A stretch of DNA of 64,000 bases from contig JBEKTD010000003.1 of assembly GCA_049516395.1 (NCBI GenBank), forward strand, positions 275,794 through 339,793, read 5' to 3'. The notes under the pieces were generated by a model. The model was not told the DNA's origin, ran no database searches, and was given only the letters and a program-made list of their open reading frames with translations. The stretch is from Fen-1362 sp049516395. GTDB taxonomy: Bacteria; Planctomycetota; Phycisphaerae; Sedimentisphaerales; Anaerobacaceae. Below, one piece after another: positions 17,995 through 25,981 of the stretch. Positions within the stretch are counted from its first letter, which is position 1, and each line of letters begins with the position of its first letter. The position numbers and the translations under genes are program-made.

Positions 17995-19137
17995 TTAAAT
18001 CGCGGCAGCCGCAACTGCGATTTCTTTGCCTTCACTCGTTACCTCACGCTTGGGCAAGGTGAAGTAGAACGTGCTGCCCTTGCCAAGTTCCGATTCGAGC
18101 CAGACACTGCCGCCATACATTTCGACAATCTTCTTCACCGTCGCAAGGCCAATTCCCGTCCCACCGCCTTCATCTGGCGACGCTAATGTCTTAAACAGCT
18201 CAAAAACCTTATCAAAGGGTTTTTTTTCAATCCCTGGGCCGTTATCCTTCACGCTAAACTTCCAAAAGGACTCTTCTTCGACGCAACCTACGCTTATTTC
18301 GCCATGGGGCTTGTCTATGTATTTGACGGCATTGCCCAAAAGATTCTGGAATACCTGAGCTATGCGAGTTTCGTTGCATTCATAAACAGGCAATTGATTT
18401 TCGATAGTAATAGTAACTTTTTCTGGTGCGTCGATCGCTTCTATGACACTATTGACCAGTTCGCCCAAATCGACCATGCTCTTATCTTCGTCTTTGTCTT
18501 CGACACTCGAATATTCGAGTATCTTATCTATAAAAGAATACATTCGGTCCACCCTCTCTATAATCTGCCGGACGTGCTGAGTTCCATCTGGCGTAAGTCT
18601 GTCGGCACAATCCCTCGCTATCCACTCTGTAAGGCGTCTGATTCCGCGTAAGGGGGTCTTCAAGTCGTGCGAAACAACGTATGCGAAATCGCGCAACTTC
18701 TGGTTGGCCTCTTCTAAACGCCTGTTCAGGTTTTTCAACTCGCTTTCAGTTTTTGCCTTGTAAAGCGCCGTCTCAATGGCTGCCTTTAGTTCCTCTAATT
18801 TCACTGGCTTTACGATATAACCAAATGGCTCTGTGATTTTGGCATGTCTCACGATGAAATTATCTGTGTGGCCAGTCAGGTAAATGACGGCTGTATCGAA
18901 GTCCGAGCGTATCTGCTCAGCAACCTGGATGCCATCGAACTGTTCCTCGAGCGCAATGTCCATCAAAACCAGGTCCGGTTTGTTCGTTCGCATTATGTTT
19001 AAAGCGTCGCAGGCGCTCAAAGCAGTAACAACATCATACCCAAGTTTCTTCAATCCAAGCGCTGTTATGGTGCAAAAGTCGGCATCATCATCTACAAGAA
19101 GTATCTTCGGCCTTGCATTTTGTTTAGAATCTTTCAT
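17995..19137 (-). CDS. Hybrid protein: receiver domain followed by histidine kinase
   Basis: 380 residues from ATG 19137, which is preceded by GGGAGA at good spacing; the frame continues to 19164 without conservation. Receiver at ~10-125 with Asp60 (LVLMDIALEEQFDG), a coiled-coil linker (~126-150), HisKA with His157 (YVVSHDLKTPLRG) and HATPase (NLLGNAVKYI, DNGPG, GGTGIGLATVKK). A receiver at the N-terminus and a kinase at the C-terminus is the layout of phosphate-responsive kinases such as those that read another kinase's signal. The downstream order suggests it acts inside this local relay. Confidence 0.93.
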   Translation of the reverse strand: MKDSKQNARPKILLVDDDADFCTITALGLKKLGYDVVTALSACDALNIMRTNKPDLVLMDIALEEQFDGIQVAEQIRSDFDTAVIYLTGHTDNFIVRHAKITEPFGYIVKPVKLEELKAAIETALYKAKTESELKNLNRRLEEANQKLRDFAYVVSHDLKTPLRGIRRLTEWIARDCADRLTPDGTQHVRQIIERVDRMYSFIDKILEYSSVEDKDEDKSMVDLGELVNSVIEAIDAPEKVTITIENQLPVYECNETRIAQVFQNLLGNAVKYIDKPHGEISVGCVEEESFWKFSVKDNGPGIEKKPFDKVFELFKTLASPDEGGGTGIGLATVKKIVEMYGGSVWLESELGKGSTFYFTLPKREVTSEGKEIAVAAAAI

Positions 19138-19164
19138 AGAACATCTCCCTAATTCTATTTTCAA

Positions 19165-19593
19165 TCAATCAGGCATTGTCACGGTTCTTCGCCTGTGGTT
19201 TGAAGCGAAGATATCGCTAATCTTTTCAAGTAAGACAGAGGGGTCGAACGGCTTCGCTATGTAATCTGTTATGTTGTACCTGCAGGCCGCAGCAATATCA
19301 TATTTTTCATAGCGCCCGGTTACCATTATTACAGGTACATTTCTTGCCCCCGGCTGCTTCCTCAGTTCTTCGAGCATTTCCCAGCCGTTCATAACCGGTA
19401 TCTGTGTATCGGACAGGATAAGGTCGGGTTTCCCGCTCGTTGTCTTCTCAAGCCCTTCTTCTCCATTTGCGGCGGTTAAAACCTCGTAGCCCGCGTACTG
19501 GAGGAAATGTGTGATGACCATGGCCATGTCCGGCTCATCTTCGACGACCAGTATCTTCTTATTGTCCTTTCTTTTATTTATTTGCGCAGACAT
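19165..19593 (-). CDS. Single-domain response regulator
   Basis: 142 residues from ATG 19593 (MSAQINKRKDNKKILVVEDEPD); an in-frame ATG at 19620 (MNYERTSEI), overlapping the end of the preceding gene, is an alternative and would couple translation. Receiver with acidic residues at 18-20, phosphoacceptor Asp62 (ILSDTQIPVMNGWE), conserved Thr in VTGRY and Lys in AKPFDP. No output domain. It ends 27 nt before the start of the receiver-kinase hybrid. Confidence 0.92.
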   Translation of the reverse strand: MSAQINKRKDNKKILVVEDEPDMAMVITHFLQYAGYEVLTAANGEEGLEKTTSGKPDLILSDTQIPVMNGWEMLEELRKQPGARNVPVIMVTGRYEKYDIAAACRYNITDYIAKPFDPSVLLEKISDIFASNHRRRTVTMPD

Positions 19594-19609
19594 TATCTCC
19601 GATGTCCTC

Positions 19610-20395
19610 TCATAATTCATTTCCCAGGGCATTCCGGATGATGGTTAGCAGTTTATCTTCGTTGACGGGCTTTAGCAGAACGGTCTTGGCGCCTGCCCGT
19701 GTCGCACGCTGTTGAACCGCCGAGGGGTCCTTGCCGGTGATTACAATGATGGGCGTGAACATAAGCTCCTCGATTACTGCCAGTCGCTCTATCACACTAA
19801 AGCCGTCCCCCGCCGGCAGTCCGATATCAACGAGGATGACGTCAGGGTTCTCCCGCCGCGCCACACTAATCGCAGAAACGCCGTCCATTGCGAAAACAAC
19901 ATCGTAACCACTGGCAGCAAGCCGCAATTGTAGAATTTGAACGAAATCTTTGTCGTCATCGACAATCAGAATCTTTTTTCTGTCTCTGCGCTCTGTGGAT
20001 TTGCCGTCCCGGCCAACCTGGTGTTGGCGAATAAGCCGCCCAATGGAGGTCTCAAGTTCGTTCAGGTCACAGGGCTTGGCAAATATCGTATTGCCGCCTA
20101 CAACGTGCCCCATTTTTGATTCTTCCGCCTTTGAAAATATTCCACTAAGAAATATTATGGGAATCCTATTCGTCTGGGGGTACTGCTTTAGTGTGGCGGC
20201 GACATCTCCGCCAAGAATGTCCGGCAATGCGATGTCAAGGATAATGAGGTCAGGGTGCTTTGTCCTCGCAAGGTCTATGGCATCGTTGCCGCAAGTAGCC
20301 GTGATGATTGTGTGACCGCGTGCCTCGAGCATTTTTTCGAGAATCATCAACTGATCCGGCTCATCGTCCACTAACAATATTCTCGTCTTTTCCAT
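19610..20395 (-). CDS. Tandem two-receiver response regulator
   Basis: 261 residues. ATG 20395 (MEKTRILLVDDEPD) is preferred because AAGGAAG lies 5 nt before it; GTG 20401 is too close to that site. Two complete receivers joined by a short charged linker (GRDGKSTERRDRKK): the first has Asp54 (LIILDIALPDILGG), the second Asp190 (VILVDIGLPAGDG). Both keep the acidic pocket and the Lys-Pro. There is no effector or dimerisation domain, so the protein looks like a phosphate distributor. Confidence 0.92.
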   Translation of the reverse strand: MEKTRILLVDDEPDQLMILEKMLEARGHTIITATCGNDAIDLARTKHPDLIILDIALPDILGGDVAATLKQYPQTNRIPIIFLSGIFSKAEESKMGHVVGGNTIFAKPCDLNELETSIGRLIRQHQVGRDGKSTERRDRKKILIVDDDKDFVQILQLRLAASGYDVVFAMDGVSAISVARRENPDVILVDIGLPAGDGFSVIERLAVIEELMFTPIIVITGKDPSAVQQRATRAGAKTVLLKPVNEDKLLTIIRNALGNEL

Positions 20396-20491
20396 CTTCA
20401 CTTCCTTTCAACCCGCTCCTGCTACAGGTTATCCAACTAACATCGCTTTCCAAATAACCGGCATCCCGCCTCTGCTTATGAGGGCAGGCAA

Positions 20492-20884
20492 TTACCAATC
20501 CGGGTCCACTCCAACCGGCTGACCGATCTGTTCACGGATGCACTCCAGCAGAGTATCCATATTCACCGGCTTGAGATAAAAGTCCACCGCCCCGTTTGCG
20601 AACGCCTCTACTTTCGTTCTTGGCTCCATCCCGGTCACCACGATAACGGGTATCATATTCCTTGGATTCGAGGCATTCAGTCGCCTCAAAACGTCCAGCC
20701 CGTCCCCCCCGGGTATAACGACGTCCAGAATTATCAGGTCGGGCTTATCCTTCTGAACTGCCTTGATGGCTTCGGCCACATCCGAGGCTGAAACGACGCG
20801 GTATCCGTGCCCCTCCAAGTGGGCGCCCATAATACGCACCAAATCCGCATTGTCATCGACAATAAGAATCTTTTTTTCAGGCAT
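20492..20884 (-). CDS. Single-domain response regulator, first gene of the cluster
   Basis: 130 residues from ATG 20884, preceded by AGGAGA about 8 nt upstream; the frame's earlier start (20914) is not conserved. Receiver with DDN at 10-12, Asp54 (LIILDVVIPGGDGLDVL), Thr in VVTGMEP and Lys in LKPVN. First gene transcribed in the signalling cluster, so its promoter should lie in 20885-21436. Confidence 0.92.
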   Translation of the reverse strand: MPEKKILIVDDNADLVRIMGAHLEGHGYRVVSASDVAEAIKAVQKDKPDLIILDVVIPGGDGLDVLRRLNASNPRNMIPVIVVTGMEPRTKVEAFANGAVDFYLKPVNMDTLLECIREQIGQPVGVDPDW

Positions 20885-21436
20885 AATCGCATCTCCTGCT
20901 GTTAAATTATCCAACTCATCATTACCCCCCTGAAAGACAGACGTTCCGAGAAATCGCCAAATTACCTGTTGACTCCCGCGTAGTAACTCGGCGCAACCGG
21001 TCCGACTTTTTCAAACCCCCATGCATCAGCAAGAATCAGCAACGAAGATATCCACGACGTAAAATATCTTGGTAATTCAGATGACTCTACTTAACCACGA
21101 TTATCTGCCTTTGTACTTGCCCCCAAGTACTACCCCCAATTTCAAAAATAATGCCTAAACCGCTTAAGTTTAAGCAAGAACTCACGATAATAACTAAGAG
21201 GTTCTAATCAATTACTTATTCCCCACGGCGTTCTTCGTCATTTTTCTTGAGTTGAATAAAACAATTTTCAATAGATTTTCACCATGTAGTATTGGCTGCG
21301 TCCAATCGAGAGTAAAAAAGCTGCCAAATAACCACAAGATACATTTATCGGCTGCAAAATGTGGTCAAGTGTCGCATACGGATATTCCGGTCAAATCTCC
21401 ATACCACATATTATGGGACCTACGACCGTGCATCCC
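20885..21436. other. Intergenic region upstream of the signalling cluster
   Basis: About 550 bases with no gene. Near 21117-21143 a doubled CCCCCAA (either side of GTACTAC) is the only striking pattern, and could be an operator; no promoter could be assigned with confidence. Confidence 0.4.
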
Positions 21437-21625
21437 GTACTAAAAAAAGTTCATCTGATGCTAAGTTTATGAAACATCTGGCCTTATAAACCATTGATTT
21501 TATTGAAATTGGTCAATTATTCTATGATTCTGCGATATAATTCCTAATGTCAGAAGCGTTTTGGCGGGTTTTTAAAGTCATACAGGAGGGTGGCCTAATG
21601 ATTGAGATGAATATTTTTACAGTAC
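21437..21625 (+). mobile_element. MITE derived from the 12711-13937 IS (copy 1)
   Basis: GTAC at 21437-21440 and 21622-21625 flank a 181-bp element. Its first ~120 bases match the left end of the IS (including TTGAAATTGGTC and TATAATTCCT) and its last ~60 match the right end (GTCATACAGGAGGG, then GATGAATATTTTTACA). The transposase gene is missing. The left repeat has decayed (TAAAAAAAGTTCATCTG). Confidence 0.88.
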
Positions 21626-21872
21626 GGGAACATTTCGATGATACATAACCTGACAAGGCAAATCTAAAGGATTGAGAAAGGCGTGGGCAAAAATGACGAG
21701 GTCGGGCTTCGATTCCCCGATCCCGACAATAAAAGATGTTCGGACCTTTACAGGAAATTGAGGATTTAGAAGAACGGTTAGCGGCGATAGAGCAAAAGCT
21801 TGGTGAGCAGAATAAGAAAAGTGCATCTTGTTAAATTGTTCCTTTGTTGTTGAAGACATGTATTCGCGGCAG
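21626..21872. other. Intergenic, short unassigned frame
   Basis: A + strand frame at 21734-21832 encodes 32 residues (MFGPLQEIEDLEERLAAIEQ then KLGEQNKKSASC), a possible coiled-coil fragment. No family recognised; it may be the remains of a larger gene. Confidence 0.25.
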
Positions 21873-22544
21873 CTAAATTAGGCCCTGTTCCGTATAACGC
21901 CGTTTCAGGTCAGGAAAATGCTTTGCCATTGCGTGTTCTGCTAGATTACGAATTGGTCCTCCGTATATCATCCCATGTTCCAAATGGTTGCACAAGTACT
22001 CAAGTTGAAAATATTGACATACGGCATGTCCGACATCAGTATATGCGTTGGCACATATTTCTCTTACAAATATTCCCCGACAGGACAAGTCATCAATAAG
22101 CTGAAAGATACTTTTGAATAATAGCTGGACGCTTCGCAGTTTCCTGAACGAAGGATGCATACATATCTGTGAAAAGTAAATATCATAAAAGCCGGGAGGA
22201 CCAAAAAATTGAACTTTGTCAATAGTAATCTGGCTGTCGAGTAATCTGCCGCGTTTGGCAACAGCATAATCTTCAGGAAGCAACGGAGCAAAATGCCAGT
22301 AACCAACGATGCCCCGCGGTTTGTTAACTAACAAACGCCAAGTGTCGGGTTGGTTCATGAAAACTGGTGCCCATTGAGCTATATCACCTTCGTGTCTAAG
22401 AACCAAATTTGGAATCGTCATGTAGTCGAGTCGGATAAGTTCGTCCACCAGCATTTGGCCATTCCATCCCCACGATAGAACATCCTGAACCCCGGCAACG
22501 GTAATACCAAGCGCACCCATAGTTTTATTAATATTTCCCATCAA
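21873..22544 (-). CDS. GNAT-like acetyltransferase, uncertain
   Basis: 223 residues (222 from ATG 22541; the extra codon is TTG). I do not recognise a named family. The layout resembles a GNAT fold: an early strand-helix region, a central pair of strands (WRLLVNKPRGIVGYWHFAPL), then FYDIYFSQICMHPSFRKLRSVQLLFKSIFQLI, which looks like the acetyl-CoA strand followed by the pyrophosphate-binding helix, and a Cys-containing helix at CANAYTDVGHAVCQYF. No strong Shine-Dalgarno site was found. It is divergent from the transporter pair at 22825 and lies between two MITEs. Confidence 0.55.
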   Translation of the reverse strand: MMGNINKTMGALGITVAGVQDVLSWGWNGQMLVDELIRLDYMTIPNLVLRHEGDIAQWAPVFMNQPDTWRLLVNKPRGIVGYWHFAPLLPEDYAVAKRGRLLDSQITIDKVQFFGPPGFYDIYFSQICMHPSFRKLRSVQLLFKSIFQLIDDLSCRGIFVREICANAYTDVGHAVCQYFQLEYLCNHLEHGMIYGGPIRNLAEHAMAKHFPDLKRRYTEQGLI

Positions 22545-22824
22545 TTCAACAAGCCCTATAATACGAATTTTATAGTTCTTTGTTTATGGTTTTTTGCATA
22601 GTTTTTTCATCCATGGTTATGTTTTAGACGGCAGAGTTTTTTGTGACAGAGCCAATTAACGCTGGATACTCTAATATGTAATAGTACAATAAACAGGGGA
22701 AGGTCACAAGACCTATAAAAAAATATCAGATTCTTCCAATTCAAAGAAAGTTTTGCTGTTACAGTGGAGTTGAAAGTCGAAAAAGCATTAAATCGGAAAT
22801 ATCGGGTCAAATAGGAAATGTCTG

Positions 22825-23295
22825 ATGGAACATCTCCCACAAGCCGGTAATATCATCGCAAAGTTTCCACGTATGGTTTGGTTGATTATAACCATTACCA
22901 TCGCGGTGGAAACGGTGGCGCAAATGGTATGGAAATCTGTTGTTCTTGGCGTGCCGGAGTCAGCCGGTTTCATGGAAACGGTAAAGACAGTGACGGTTCA
23001 ACCGACATTCTACCTCCTGTTGAGCATTTTTGGAGTCCAATTCATTTTCTGGATTCTTCTGCTTGCCAAGGCTGACCTCAGCTACGCCCGACCGATCACC
23101 GCCTTGAGTTTGGTCTCGGTGGTTGCCTGCTCAGTTATGTTCTTCGGCGAGAAAGTTGGCGTGATGCGGATGGTAGGCATTGTCATGATCATGGTTGGGG
23201 TCTGGTTCATCAGCAACACCGATCATAACACGAGGGGCCCTCATATGCCATCGCCTCGCGCAACGCCAGGCCAACCATCGGAAACCATGCTATGA
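22825..23295 (+). CDS. Half-size EamA/SMR transporter subunit, first of a pair
   Basis: 156 residues with four hydrophobic helices (about 17-38, 60-80, 88-108, 113-132): VWLIITITIAVETVAQMVWK, YLLLSIFGVQFIFWILLLAK, then PITALSLVSVVACSVMFFGE and GIVMIMVGVWFIS. This is one repeat of the DMT/EamA superfamily, as in EmrE or ArnE/ArnF flippase subunits. AGGA lies 8 nt before ATG 22825. Its stop overlaps the next start (ATGATAG), so the two are translated together and likely form a heterodimer. The substrate is unknown; a lipid-linked sugar is possible. Confidence 0.75.
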   Translation: MEHLPQAGNIIAKFPRMVWLIITITIAVETVAQMVWKSVVLGVPESAGFMETVKTVTVQPTFYLLLSIFGVQFIFWILLLAKADLSYARPITALSLVSVVACSVMFFGEKVGVMRMVGIVMIMVGVWFISNTDHNTRGPHMPSPRATPGQPSETML

Positions 23296-23660
23296 TAGAA
23301 CGCCTGCCTGGACTGCTGTTGGTTCTGGGATCGGTCATCGCCGAGGGGCTGGGCCATGTTGCATTCAAGCAATCGGTGGATTTAGGCTATTATAACCACA
23401 CGACCTTTGCGGTCCTGCGACTGGCCCTGAAACGATACAAATTGGTCAGTTTGGGCGTGGCGTGTTTCGTGGTGGCGGGGTTTTGCTGGACCTTTGCGTT
23501 GAAAACATTGGATGTCAGCATGGCCTACCTCATCAGCAGTTTGGAACTAGTAATTATAATGGTACTCTGCCGGCTGCTGTTGAAAGAGCAGATTAGGCTG
23601 CGGCGATGGGTGGGCGTTGTGCTGATTATCGGCGGCACAATACTGGTCGGATTAAGCTGA
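23292..23660 (+). CDS. Half-size EamA/SMR transporter subunit, second of a pair
   Basis: 122 residues, four membrane helices, overlapping the previous gene by 4 nt. N-terminal LLLVLGSVIAEGLGHVAFKQ carries the conserved membrane glutamate of SMR-type proteins, followed by VSLGVACFVVAGFCWTFALK, LDVSMAYLISSLELVIIMV and WVGVVLIIGGTILVGLS. The first subunit has its own Glu (IAVETVAQ). Pairs like this act as heterodimers in paired SMR and ArnEF systems. Followed by a GC hairpin (23701-23724) and a MITE. Confidence 0.78.
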   Translation: MIERLPGLLLVLGSVIAEGLGHVAFKQSVDLGYYNHTTFAVLRLALKRYKLVSLGVACFVVAGFCWTFALKTLDVSMAYLISSLELVIIMVLCRLLLKEQIRLRRWVGVVLIIGGTILVGLS

Positions 23661-23723
23661 TCCATTAAGAAATATTACCATACTTTGACCTATTCTTTAA
23701 CGGGGAGCAGTATAAAGCCCCCC

Positions 23724-23912
23724 GTACTATATAAATATTCATCCGACGTTAAGTTCTTAGGACACCTAAACTTATAAGCAGCTTATTTTGCTGAAATTGG
23801 TCGACGTCCTTTTGGTTCCGCCATATAATTCCTATGTTGGGAGCGTCTTGGCGGACTTTTGAAGTCATACAGGATGGCGGCCTGATGGGTGAGATGAATA
23901 TTTTTACAGTAC
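23724..23912 (+). mobile_element. MITE derived from the 12711-13937 IS (copy 2)
   Basis: GTAC at 23724-23727 and 23909-23912 flank another 181-bp element of the same size and structure as copy 1. It has IS left-end sequence (TATATAAATATTCATCCG, then TTGAAATTGGTC region as TGAAATTGGTCGAC and ATAATTCCTATG), then IS right-end sequence (GTCATACAGGA, GATGAATATTTTTACA). No coding capacity. The ends are better preserved than in copy 1. Confidence 0.9.
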
Positions 23913-24038
23913 GCCGATGACAGCTACGGCTTAAGCCGTCGCGCACCATTTCTTCCGGAAGGCCACTCTTATGTGAAGTGATAACGAACGGAGATAACGC
24001 AGGATATTTTCCGCAGATGATTATTGGGACGAAATAAA

Positions 24039-24080
24039 AAAGCCGCGCAGCCGGACTTGTTTACTGTCAGGCCGCGCGGC
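24039..24080 (-). terminator. GC-rich terminator after the GH172 gene
   Basis: On the minus strand GCCGCGCGGC pairs with GCTGCGCGGC-type sequence across a ~20-nt loop, followed by TTTTTTATT. The 42 bases are identical to 25221-25262. Region 23913-24165 otherwise shows no gene. Confidence 0.8.
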
Positions 24081-24165
24081 CAAAGTTTGGAAAACGCTAC
24101 TTTGTTTTGGTATTCAGGCCGGCTCGCAGTAAAATTGGGTGATAGTGGTTGAGCTTGGATAGTAT

Positions 24166-25191
24166 TTAGTATTTTCGCGCTTTGGTGGGGGCTGTTCTTC
24201 TTTCGTAATTATCCAGGGGAACAGGTTCTTTTCTGTCTTCCTGATACCAGAACGCGACGCTGGAATAATCATCACCGCTTTCGAGTTGGCCCTTTTTGAA
24301 ATCATTACCCTGAAAACGCTTGTTTTGAATAACCACATTAAGGGATTTTTGAAAACGGACCGGATTATTTAAGTACCATCGATACATTCTGTAATGTCCG
24401 TTTTCGTTTTGTATATAACCCGTATAAGGAGAATTAAATAGAGGGCCGAATCCCCAGCAAGAACCGTATTCGTCTTCGGTTCCCGGGGTATGTGTCATAA
24501 TTTTCCCGTCGATGGTGAAGATTGTGTCTCCTTCGCCCCACCAGCCGGAATAGGTGGAATATATTTGCAGGAAATTGCCGATATAATGACCTCTCCCCTG
24601 GACTTTAAGAATCGGATGCTCGCCGTGAAGAGTCGGATTAGAGCGAATCCATTGGCAATATAATCGGCTTGTTTCCGCTTTGAATTGTTCATCAAGCACA
24701 AAGTCAATCCCGTATGCAATAAAATGGTCGTAGGTCTCATTTCCGTCGTTGGCAATATAAAATTTCGCAGCTTTTGAAAAGGGCATGGGCAGGCAGCACA
24801 TATAGCAAAGATGGTTAACCTGCATCGGCAGGGATTGATAATCGCAGGTCTTCTTGTTAAAGACGCCCCAAAAAGCCCCCAGAGGGACGTTAATTCCCGG
24901 GAAGTTCTGGTCGTCCCAGCGTACCTTCAAAACCAGTCCATCGTAAATTTGCCCCCCGCTGTTGTCCGTGAAATAAAAGAAAGTGATTTCTCCAGGCCCT
25001 GCGATATTTTCAATGCAGCGTTCCTCTCCGGGTTTGATTATGAAGCGGTCGTATTTGGAACGAACGCCGGATATGCCGTCTGTGATTTTATACAGATTTG
25101 ATAAGGGCTCAGCATAACAGGGCAAAGTAATAAATAAAAGCAGGGGCAATGATAAGTATTTTCTGGAAGAGATTATTCTGGGCGGGTTCAT
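24166..25191 (-). CDS. Secreted DUF2961 protein (glycoside hydrolase family 172-like)
   Basis: 341 residues with a signal peptide (YLSLPLLLFITLPCYAEP). The family pattern is present: SSRKYDRF-like VRSKYDRFIIKPGEERCIENIAGPG at the start, ITFFYFTDN, then VPLGAFWGVFN, MPFSKAAKFYIANDG, and the conserved acidic loop HTPGTEDEYGSCWGFGP, which in GH172 enzymes includes a catalytic Glu. Members act on fructo- or arabino-furanosides outside the cytoplasm. It stands alone with its own terminator and is on the opposite strand to the transporter pair. Substrate not predictable. Confidence 0.8.
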   Translation of the reverse strand: MNPPRIISSRKYLSLPLLLFITLPCYAEPLSNLYKITDGISGVRSKYDRFIIKPGEERCIENIAGPGEITFFYFTDNSGGQIYDGLVLKVRWDDQNFPGINVPLGAFWGVFNKKTCDYQSLPMQVNHLCYMCCLPMPFSKAAKFYIANDGNETYDHFIAYGIDFVLDEQFKAETSRLYCQWIRSNPTLHGEHPILKVQGRGHYIGNFLQIYSTYSGWWGEGDTIFTIDGKIMTHTPGTEDEYGSCWGFGPLFNSPYTGYIQNENGHYRMYRWYLNNPVRFQKSLNVVIQNKRFQGNDFKKGQLESGDDYSSVAFWYQEDRKEPVPLDNYERRTAPTKARKY

Positions 25192-25220
25192 ACAATTTTC
25201 TTCCTTTTTTCGGAAACAAG

Positions 25221-25262
25221 AAAGCCGCGCAGCCGGACTTGTTTACTGTCAGGCCGCGCGGC
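25221..25262 (-). terminator. GC-rich terminator after the small membrane protein
   Basis: Identical over 42 bases to 24039-24080. On the minus strand the stem is followed by TTTCTTG. Sits 37 nt after the stop of the 25300-25536 gene. Confidence 0.75.
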
Positions 25263-25299
25263 ATAAGTCACTTCTATTTGGGTGTTCAAGCAGGCCGGT

Positions 25300-25536
25300 T
25301 TAGTTGGTAGCTCTCTTCTTGTTGAACAGGTACAGAATAATCCCAAGAGCGACTAAGCCCACCAGCCCGTTTTCGCCAAGGGTCTTCAGGATTCCCGTTA
25401 TATTGGTAATCACCTGGCCGAAGAACGGCACAGTGTTACCAAACAGAATCTCAACTGCGACACCGAGGGCAATCAACAGCAGCGCTATTTCAGTAATCTC
25501 TGCCAGCCATTTCTTAATTTCTGTGAAGAACTGCAT
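25300..25536 (-). CDS. Small two-helix membrane protein, unknown
   Basis: 78 residues from ATG 25536, chosen because AAGGAGAT lies about 7 nt upstream; the frame runs further to 25599 without a site. Two hydrophobic helices: ITEIALLLIALGVAVEILFG (about 14-33) and GLVGLVALGIILYLF (about 57-72), separated by a loop with polar residues, and a basic end KKRATN. No family recognised, though the two-helix size recalls small pore-forming or holin-like proteins. It shares a repeated terminator with the GH172 gene downstream. Confidence 0.7.
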   Translation of the reverse strand: MQFFTEIKKWLAEITEIALLLIALGVAVEILFGNTVPFFGQVITNITGILKTLGENGLVGLVALGIILYLFNKKRATN

Positions 25537-25756
25537 CTGTATCTCCTTAAATTTAAACCAGTTATGTTGTAAAACATCCTCATGTTCTTTTCGGCTCATA
25601 CTTCTTTTGGGCTTTAATATTTATGAAACCGGCAAATAGGGAGGATTCAGCTTTTGTCTACATAGAGTGCCAGATTGCCCTGTTGGCCAGCCAGCAAATT
25701 GCTTTTTTAATACTGGGAAGTCGGGTAGGGGGCTATTGGGTTAGAATGATGTTAAA

Positions 25757-25981
25757 ATGGGCAAAATTCGCTTGACTAAAAATGATAAAATGGTATATAA
25801 TTCGAATATGGTCGGAAGTGTTATAATTTTTGTTCTGCGGATATGCCTTGTGGCGGTTGTAGCGACTTTTTTCTGGCAGTTAGTCGAGCCCAAAACCAAA
25901 CAGGCAAGAGTACTTAGAGCCGGCTTGTTAGTCGTCGGTATGCTTGTGGTTTTGATTGTCGTTCGGGTATTTGGGGTTTAA
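25757..25981 (+). CDS. Possible small two-helix membrane protein
   Basis: 74 residues; two hydrophobic helices (VGSVIIFVLRICLVAVVATFF and LRAGLLVVGMLVVLIVVRVF) around a basic loop. No Shine-Dalgarno site is convincing; ATG 25811 (MVGSVIIF) is an alternative start. The end overlaps the convergent glycosyltransferase by 54 bases, so one of the two ends may be wrong. Kept because the hydropathy pattern is regular; low certainty. Confidence 0.35.
   Translation: MGKIRLTKNDKMVYNSNMVGSVIIFVLRICLVAVVATFFWQLVEPKTKQARVLRAGLLVVGMLVVLIVVRVFGV

Noticed and set aside
21617..21859. Minus-strand frame of 80 codons after MITE copy 1
   Set aside because: Reads through the MITE end region, no Shine-Dalgarno site, no family match.
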